From: Chelonoidis abingdonii
Taxonomy: Eukaryota; Chordata; Testudines; Testudinidae
Assembly: GCF_003597395.2 (NCBI RefSeq)
Contig: NC_133769.1
Location: 173,935,957-173,999,956 of the forward strand
DNA: 64,000 bases
Direction of reading: 5' to 3'
In this document: positions 56,551 to 64,000 of the stretch, piece by piece
How positions within the stretch are numbered: position 1 is the stretch's first letter
Layout: every line of letters starts with the position of its first letter
Made by a program: the position numbers and the translations under genes
The notes under the pieces: model-generated
Seen by the model: the letters and a program-made list of their open reading frames with translations, nothing else
Databases searched by the model: none
What the model was told of the DNA's origin: nothing

Positions 56551-59500
56551 CATTAGTTTGGGCTGTGATCTTGACTACAGTAATTTTTCTCCCATTTTGT
56601 CCCCTGTCGTTTATTAATTCCTCACAACACTTACTTAGCACTAACTTATTGCTCCTTAGTAACATTTTATCTCTGATCACTTGTCTTAACCTCTTTTCGT
56701 AGATCAAGTTTTCTAAACCTATACACCATTTTGCTTCCTCTTCTATAGATTGTCTCCCTGCTTTCTAGAGGCAAAGGGAATGCTATCCTTAGTGAAAGTA
56801 TACAAATATACACTCCATCACTATAAGAATGAAAGAAGGTTGGCCAAATTATTCCAGCATGCCAGCTAGATGCTCTGAAAGATTGAGCCTGCCTGAGGGT
56901 CTTAGATGAGGACAGCTCCCTTCCCACCACCATGGGAAGGTTTACACTGACACCTCTATAATTTAACAATAACTTTTATAAATGTGTGCAACACTCCAGG
57001 TGCTGCTTTGTTAAAGTTGTTAAATGAAGTTAGTTACTAGTTCATTCCTCAGTATAATATGTCTTTTATCTTCCTCACACTATAAAGTTTGCCTTTTCTG
57101 AAGAAGCATCCCACGATATGCTGATGTTGAATTATTGTCTACTATGAATTGAATTCAGGCAATTTGACTGTCTTATCTACAGAACTTTAATTCTCTTGAA
57201 TTGTCTGGTATCAACTGAAAGTGAAAATCCATATACTGTACCTATTCTGGTCACTTATGATTTGCAGTAGCTAAAATAATCTTGGGTCCAGAGCATTTCA
57301 TCTGTAGGTTGGTGTGATTAGAATTTTCCAGTGGTTCTGGGAAACATCATGTGTTTCATTGATGATTACCCAGTATGTTTCAGAAAGTATATGTATTTAT
57401 TTATGTATCAGTTGGGTCATATGTTAGATCTGGAAATTCTTCCCCACCAGTCATTAATCTCAGAAAAGACCTTGTACTTGGATTTCTGTAGCTTACCTAT
57501 TTCTGTAGTACTGTTTCTAAGCCAGCATTCTCCTATTTTATACCATTCATGTGTATCAGATTCTTTCTACTTGAAAGAAATTGCATGTACTTAATTGATA
57601 ATTAAACCTCTCTTTCTTTCTCTGTTTTCCTGAACGGTTCATGATGTGCACAAAGGTTCACTGGGGAAATGGACGAAATCACCAAAATGGTGTTCATTCA
57701 TTTAACCTAAAACAGAGTTTTAATGTTGGTCTCCAAAAGTAAAAGTTAGTGCACTAGCAAAGGTATCTTGCAAAGCTTGTAGCCACCTGCAGAGTCACAC
57801 ATAGTTACCTGTAGTTTCAGGAATAGTTTAAGAGTTTGAAGATTTCTCATGAGTAGGAACCAACTGATATTTCACCAAGGCAGTTTCTCTGCTGAAGGAA
57901 GTACAGTAAAAATCTTTACCTATAACAAAGGGCTATCTGGATACAATTGTATGTTTTGTAGTCCTCCAGGGAAACTAGACTTCTAGGTAAAAGAAACTGA
58001 GTTTCTGTAGAGCATAATATGCTGTCCTTTATAATTCATGACAATCGGATACTGTGCAACTCAAGAACTGAAATAACTACAAGGTTTCAGTTTCAGTAAA
58101 AACAACAAATCTCTAAAACTTTTCAGCTCTAATGCAGTGCACCAGATTCCCTGTACTGTTAGGCTTCTAATATTCTATTTTTGGGAAAGGAGGAGAGCTA
58201 TTCAATCATCTTGTCAATGGATATGCAAAAGATGGAGACAGCAGAAATAAAACACAAATGTCACATCATTATTTGTGAAAATGGAAAAAAACAGGAACAC
58301 AGTGTTTTCTGAAAAGATGAAAATGATGCACAAAGCATTATTTGCCTTCTTTTTACACAGCATCTTATTCTCACTTTCATTTATGGATTTTCTTTATCTT
58401 AAACGTTACTGGATTGCATAAATGTCAGCTAATCAGAACACAATTTGAATGATCATGGATCAAATTCCCATTAACTGTTCATGGTCTGAATTGGGAGTAA
58501 TCAAACCTAACTCCTCCCTCAAAGTTCTATATTTTGTATTAAAAAACGAAAACTTCTCATAGCTGTGCCATTTACCAAATACCAAACATACAACTTCATG
58601 TAACAGGAAATACTACATTGAATGAAAAGCTTTGTTAGCAAAAGAGATCCCCTAGAAGGATGTGAACAGTGTTAGTGCCATAATAACTTGCTATCTTATT
58701 GGTCTATCAGCTGATTGATCTATGATCTGCGTGACCATGACAAGAATATTGGAAGGGGTGACAGACCTTGCAAATTAGAAACAACTGTGAAGATACAGAC
58801 CTCAGTTATAGGACAGGTAGAAAATCCTACATGACAGCAGCTTTAAAATAATTGTTCTTCCAAAGACTGGGGTAACGAACTCAGCTGGACTTTGTGCTTA
58901 GAAGATCATGAGCTTTCAAGCAATCACACTATTGATAATACTTGTATTACAGGTACAAAGGTAAGAGAAAAAAACTCTCTTGATGAGGGAGACGTGTCAT
59001 GTCAGCATACTTGCTTTTTGTACTTTGTATATATGTCCAGCTACTAGGGTTTAAATGTGTGAGGGAGACCAAAAATGAGAAACATTTCAAAAACTATAAT
59101 GTGTCTGTGAATGTGAAATGGAAAACAGCAGAATCATTTGTAACCAAGAAAAAGGGAAAGTCTGTATAAAAGTGTGAAATCATGGACGAAAGGGTCCTTG
59201 TGTACTGATGTGAAAAGAGAATTGAAGGGAAAAGATAGAATAATATGGGAATGAGCAATCTCGTCATCTACAATGCTGGGGATTAAATTAATAAACCACA
59301 AAAAATACTACACTAGTTTAAAATATAACTTCATTCACTCTTTCTAAATGCTTTGCAGGCTCTTTAGAGATGTGGTGGAAATGCCAGAACTAGAGATTTA
59401 AAAGAAGGTGCTTTGGGAGTGTGTTTAAACCCAGACTTTTTGGCATTATAGTTTCCATTAATACTGTGATTAATAGAAGGTCCTATTGTTCCACCTGCAG

Positions 59501-59570
59501 GATTTAGAATGATAGGCTTTGTCTCACACAAGGTTGCACAGATTGAGTGAAACCAGTTCAAACGTGTGCA
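56551..59570. other. Long gene-free stretch
   Basis: Unique AT-rich DNA. A 100-codon minus frame (56667-56969) and an 87-codon plus frame (57331-57594) have no recognisable domain. No element assigned. Confidence 0.4.
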
Positions 59571-59574
59571 TATG

Positions 59575-60020
59575 TGGATAGCCTGATTTCAGTTCAAGGG
59601 TGCCTTATTTTGATTTAGTTTAAATCTGTTCCAAAGGTCTTTTCTGGAGGAGAAAGTTGCACTGGTTTAAGTAAGGTTATGATTTTAAACTGATTTAGTT
59701 AACCTGGTGCAAACTCTTGTGTGTACACTAGTTTAAATCAAGTTTATTTCATTTCAGCTTAACTTGATTAGGAACCCAGGTAGGCCAAACCAAAGTAAGT
59801 CACTCTTAAAACAAAGTAATGCAGTGCAAACCCATATAGTCAGTCTTAACTGGAATAGTTTAAAATTACATCTTTAGTTAAACTGGTGTTTAGAGAAGGT
59901 CTAATTGACTTATGCTATACTGAAATAAGAGGCTTAAACCTGCACTGGTTTAACAAACTCAGTTTAAAATTGCTCCTTTAGATAAACTGCTGCAATGCTG
60001 TATGTAGAAAAGCCATGTGT
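59575..60020. repeat. Degenerate MITE rich in GTTTAAA words
   Basis: Repeated TAGTTTAAATC, GGTTTAAG and AGTTTAAAATT words in both orientations, with GTGTGTACACTAGTTTAAAT and CCTGCACTGGTTTAAC. A right-hand TGCTGTATGTAGAAAAGCC is like a worn TGCAGTGTAGACAAGGCC terminus. It looks like one or two overlapping foldback MITEs; termini uncertain. Confidence 0.4.
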
Positions 60021-60024
60021 TAGA

Positions 60025-61125
60025 AGAATAAGGCCCTTAGGACGAGCTTTCAAAAGATAGATTAAAAAGTTGTTATGCTGCTGTGAAAACAAGGTTTATG
60101 TCAGTTAATTACATCCCTTAATTGCCATAAAGGATAAATGGCTTAAGTTCCTGTTGGAACATAAATAAAGAGTCATGTCTATATATGGAACAGTGTGAAG
60201 AAGCAGCTGAGACAATTAGTATCCAGCAGAAAGAATATAAAATGCTTTTTTTTTTTTTTAAGGAAAATATTCATCTCAGGACATTGGCATGTCTAGGTGA
60301 TTTGAAATCTAGGAACACAAAAGCTGCCATAATAGGTAGATCAGACGGGTGTCTATCTCCTCTAATGCCCTGTCTCTGGCAGTGGGTCAGTCTTAGATGT
60401 CTCCCACTCCTCCCACCCCAAAAAAAAATCTAAGAAACTCTTCAGTAGAAAGTTAAGGAATAACCTGACCATAGGTTTAAAAAAAAAAAAACCAGCTCTT
60501 GCTATTGCAATTCTGGGATGTTCTCATTATCCATCTAAATGTCTGGTCCTTTTTTGAATCCTACTAAGATTTCAACATCAGTGATACCTTGTGACAAAGA
60601 TTCCATAGTATTGCATGGTAAAAAAAAAAAATGGGCCTTTTTAATGAGATATAATTTTGAAACTCTCTTGGACAGGCAATGCTTTCGTTAGTTGTGGGCT
60701 AACTAGTCAAAGTCAGAGCCATGAAGATCCAAAGTATTTTCTTCAACTATCTTATTTCTGAGACAGCCCTGTTTTTGTTTCAGTTCTTAAAATAGCCAAA
60801 AGAGAGGGATGAGGGAAAATGAACATTCTCTGATATTTCAAACACTTGGGGGGGAAAAAAACACTCCATTCCCCACAGGAGAATTGGTTTCTCTGGATAA
60901 CAACTACTGCCACAACTTTGTTATTGGAGCTAGAAAGCAGCGACACGTAAGGAAACTTTAATGAGGATGAACATTCCTAATGTTTGAACGTTTCATTTTC
61001 TCTCTCCTGTCATTTTGGAATCCTTCAAGTGATGTTCCAGAGGATGGATGTGTCTTTCTAACCTTGTGAGGTGAGCATACAAGTCTAAGAGCTTAAGGAA
61101 TCAGGCAGATCTGATGGAATATATT
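60025..61125. other. No gene seen
   Basis: Unique sequence with A/T homopolymer runs (60249-60260, 60480-60491, 60620-60630). Nothing coding recognised. Confidence 0.4.
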
Positions 61126-61129
61126 TTCC

Positions 61130-61720
61130 TGCTATCTGGGTACTGGGTACCGTTGAAGTTCTGACCTTGCTTTGCTGTAGTAGTTGGGAAAGAGGGGACA
61201 ATTCTCCCTCAATGTCATAGAAAATGAACTTGTAAGCTTATGAAATCTCTGGAGAATGCTTGTTATGTTTTTTTCCCTCCAGTATAAGGTATGATTCTCT
61301 GATGTTGTAGTGTTAGCTTCTCCGTTGATATTCATAAGACAGCAAGAAGAGTTGGTGCCAGCATTTCTTATTCTGTCAGAAGCAATGGGTCTACAAATCT
61401 GTAGTCATACTTTAATTTAAGAGCCAGAGTTGCCAACATGTGGAAAAATATTTCCAGGTACTGTTCTTCTAATGAACCAAGGTGTGGGAATCCCAGGCCT
61501 CCAGCCACCAGATAGCTGTTGGGTATATTATGGCGCATTTTAAGTTTTTTGTTTTGTTTTTTTTCCTTAAAGGTTTTGTGCATGAAATCTCTGGGAGGTG
61601 CTTGTCCTCAACCTTTTTTTGAAAAAAATAATCTCCTGGAAAAATGTTGTTCCTCCTTTCCCATGTTGCTCTACTGAGTTTGATCCAATGCTTTTGTTCT
61701 CTTGGCACTGGCTCCCTGTT
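61130..61720 (-). pseudogene. Possible L1-like ORF2 remnant
   Basis: In the minus-strand frame 61583-61368 the text SYLVAGGLGFPHLG resembles the GGLGLPN motif that precedes the C-terminal region of L1-type ORF2 proteins. Upstream frame 61708-61469 is basic (ERRNNIF, RKKNKTKN). No other L1 block can be placed with certainty, so this is a tentative call. Confidence 0.3.
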
Positions 61721-61724
61721 TCAT

Positions 61725-62760
61725 CTGATTAGGTTCTTACTCTGCATTCATCACTGTGGTATCAGTCTCCCCCTGAAAGTAGCTCTGAGAGGTGGCTGGA
61801 GAGGGAGATCTGGGAGCTGTTGCTGTATATTGGACACAGGAAGAGGAAGGACTTTGGATAGAATTAGTTATCTGGAGTGAGATTGCAAACCTTGGACCAG
61901 TCTTTGCTAAACTGGAACTATTGGCAGCTATTAGAGTCAACACTAAGTATTCCAGCTTTTACCATCTATTAATCATTGAAATTAACAAGTGGGACACAGC
62001 TGCCAAAGCATTTCTTGTTATTGCTGTACATCAGTTCAATCCAGAATTTTTCTCTGACCAGGAAAAATGGGGGGGAGACCACATTCTTTAATGAAGCATG
62101 CTCCTTTGTAAGAAAGAGGGGAAAAAAAATTCTGCATTCTTATGCTCTCCTGAAACAGATTCTATACCTTTTCAGTACATGTCTATGACCGTTTTAAGTG
62201 GCATCAAGCAAGGGAGAAGAGCATAATAATATCAAAGCATTCTCCCTTCTCTCACATACATTGCTGACCATCATTATTCAGAAGACAGCATTTGTCAGCA
62301 AGGAATGGGTCCAAAGCAGATTTGATGCACAGGTAATTACAGGATGAAAATTGGCCAAAACCCAGGGTGCTGGTTGCCACTTTATTGGGACCAGGTGGAA
62401 ATGCAAGCGCTTAAAACAGCTTCTTTGGCTTTATTTTGGATGCCCAGTGCCAGGTTTATAACTGTGAATAACTGCCTTACTGCGTGATGTCAGTACAACA
62501 GACTACAGTATTAGTGACATCCCTATCAGTGGAACATCATTTCACTTTAGTTATCTAATATGGTATTTCACTAATGTGTGGTGACAGTGTCTAACAAAAT
62601 ACACAGCTTGCACTTGCCTACTGCAATTGCTAGTTCTGTACTGATAATCTGACATATTCTTTTCCCTGACCCTACTGAGTGTGCTGTAACATAAAATATA
62701 TAAAGTTTTCATATTTCATATAGGAGAAACTTCTAATCTAGAATATTTTTATAGCTGATT
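61725..62760. other. No gene seen
   Basis: The plus frame 61792-62091 (99 codons) reads without a recognisable domain. No element assigned. Confidence 0.35.
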
Positions 62761-62765
62761 TTGTT

Positions 62766-62937
62766 AGGGCTGGTTGAAATATTTTCAACCTAACACTTTT
62801 CCATGGAAAAGTGCAATTTCATGGATATTCAAACTTTTGGAGGAACAAGTCATTTTCTGTGAACATTTTCAACAGGAAAAAGCTGAAACATTTTATTTTG
62901 ATAGTCTCCGGTTTCTATTCCTGACCATCTCTAGTTT
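62766..62937. mobile_element. AGAGCTGGTC-type MITE
   Basis: Left end TAGGGCTGGTTGAAATATTT; right end TTCCTGACCATCTCTAG, whose reverse complement CTAGAGATGGTCAGGAA aligns with the left end. The interior has TTTTCCATGGAAAAGTG and CATTTTCTGTGAAC. About 172 bp and non-coding. Third member of the family in this window. Confidence 0.6.
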
Positions 62938-62939
62938 TT

Positions 62940-63480
62940 GCATTTGTTGGTAGAATGTTTTCGTAAGAAGAACCTCAGTGAACATTTGTCATCAGGCTGA
63001 TAAACATGGGCGCTTGTGCTGGAGAGAGGCTGCAATGGAATGTTTTTGTATATGTGTTGCTGTTCTGGTGGTTCAGTGCTCCCTCACGCTCAGCAGAGCC
63101 ATGTCTTTACAGCAAGAAAATCCCTTTTAAAAAAACCTTTTTAAATCAATCTCCATCAAGTTGGCTCCAGTTTGCACAGCCATAGAAGTTTAACCTTCAG
63201 GTACAACTCTGATCTGGGTCTAGGAGCTTGTAAAGCTCAGCCTGACAGTCCTCAACTTTAGTTTTGGAGAAGAACAAGAGACAATTGATGATATACACAA
63301 ATGTACTGCTTCTGATTGGGAATGAACTTTTCGGTTTCTTCCTTTGCCTCAATCCATCTTTGATTAAAAGTACAAATGATCAATCATATACATATACTAT
63401 CTGTGTACTTACTTAATCAGGAAGTGATTGCTCCTTTTTCTCCTGCTCTTACCCAGTGTATGAAGAGGTAGGTGCGCTAG
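62940..63480. other. No gene seen
   Basis: Unique sequence with no recognised element. Confidence 0.4.
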
Positions 63481-63484
63481 TAGT

Positions 63485-63688
63485 CTTATGGCTCCCTGAT
63501 CTGGGAACCAGGAATCCCTGATTTCTAATTCTGTCTCTGACATTGGCACCTTTTGTGGCCTTGGGCAAATCACTTAATGAAAATCATATGCCTCAGTTTC
63601 TACATCTGAAAACTGAGGGGGGAAAGGGGAAGAGGGCGGTGAATAATACTGCCTTTGCCTTATCTACCTCTGAAGGCACTGTGAAGAT
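63485..63688 (+). repeat. MIR SINE
   Basis: GGGAACCAGGAATCCCTG (head), TCTAATTCTGTCTCTGACAT, GGCCTTGGGCAAATCACTTA, then GCCTCAGTTTCTACATCTGA and GTGAATAATACTGCCTTTGCC: complete MIR order, the best preserved MIR in the window. Confidence 0.8.
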
Positions 63689-63689
63689 T

Positions 63690-63785
63690 GAGAGTGTGCT
63701 TTTCAAAAACACCTAAGGGAATTAGGTATCCAATTAAATGTTAATGGGAGTTGGGCACCTAATTCGTTTAGGTGCTTTCCCACCC
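63690..63785. repeat. Short palindromic repeat fossil
   Basis: CTTTTCAAAAACACCTAAGG on the left and TCGTTTAGGTGCTTTCCCAC on the right fold back, with TAATGGGAGTTGGGCACCTA near the centre. This is the AATGGGAGTTAGGCGCCTAA-type foldback found across sauropsids. Confidence 0.5.
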
Positions 63786-63871
63786 CAGCTTAATTTGTTA
63801 ATATTTATAAAGTGTTCTGGTGACAAAGAGGTCAAGAGAGTGTGTTAGTGTAGGTTTATGGTGGAGAGTAA

Positions 63872-64000
63872 GGGTACGTCTACACTGCACGATTACTTCG
63901 AATTAGCTTAATCCGATATTACAAAACAGATCTAATAAAATCGGTTTAGCGCGTCCACAGTGGGATCACGACATCGATTGTTTGCGTCCATGGTCCAAAG
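63872..64000. mobile_element. Harbinger-like element, cut by window edge
   Basis: Starts GGGTACGTCTACACTGCACG after TAA (63869-63871), the expected 3-bp target. It continues CGAATTAGCTTAATCCGATA and TCGGTTTAGCGCGTCCACAG, matching the left end of a long Harbinger-like family common in turtles. It shares its terminus with the MITE at 29262. The right end lies outside the window. Confidence 0.65.

Noticed and set aside
56214..56707. 147-codon minus-strand frame and its neighbours
   Set aside because: Produced by the CpG-rich palindromic MITE; its sequence is a translated hairpin, not a protein family.

Overview
This window is eukaryotic, AT-rich and essentially non-coding. I find no protein-coding exon, tRNA, rRNA or other host gene with a supportable structure. 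The open frames are short; where they resemble a known protein, it is a decayed retrotransposon product. The repeat set points to a turtle (Testudines): several CR1 LINE fragments ending in the sauropsid CR1 tail, a tRNA-derived SINE with a CR1-like tail (Cry type), LTR families that I associate with turtle genomes, GGGTATGTCTACACTGCA-ended and AGAGCTGGTC-ended MITEs, and old MIR and L2-like fossils. Species cannot be resolved. The window is either a gene desert or the inside of a very large intron.

Layout. 1-13 kb: unique AT-rich DNA with a MIR fossil, a hAT-like element at 3.4 kb, a CR1 split by a hAT-like MITE with an 8-bp target duplication (6.1 kb), and a Tigger-like MITE (6.6 kb). 13.2-15.5 kb: two CR1 LINEs head to head. 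20.7 kb: a compact 113-bp element with a perfect 10-bp duplication. 23.7-28.7 kb: two LTR-like blocks and a CR1, all read on the minus strand. 29-36.6 kb: sparse MITEs and palindromic fossils. 37-47.5 kb: three pieces of a Penelope-like repeat carrying hammerhead-ribozyme-like motifs, a decayed L1 3' end, a pair of related unclassified segments 1.5 kb apart, and a solo LTR with a 5-bp duplication. 49-52.9 kb: the most unusual part, a CR1 split around three pieces of an R4/Dong-like LINE in +, -, + order. 56 kb: a Cry-type SINE and a GC-rich palindromic hAT-like MITE. 59.5-64 kb: degenerate MITEs, a possible L1 remnant, a MIR, and a Harbinger-like element cut by the window edge.

Nothing here forms an operon-like or interacting gene system. 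The biology is layered transposon insertion and decay, which gives relative ages where elements nest. The two best candidates for follow-up are the hammerhead motif at 47.3 kb (core complete apart from one extra A) and the rearranged R4-like LINE nest at 49.6-52.1 kb. Family names rest on remembered consensus patterns and visible motifs; no database was searched.
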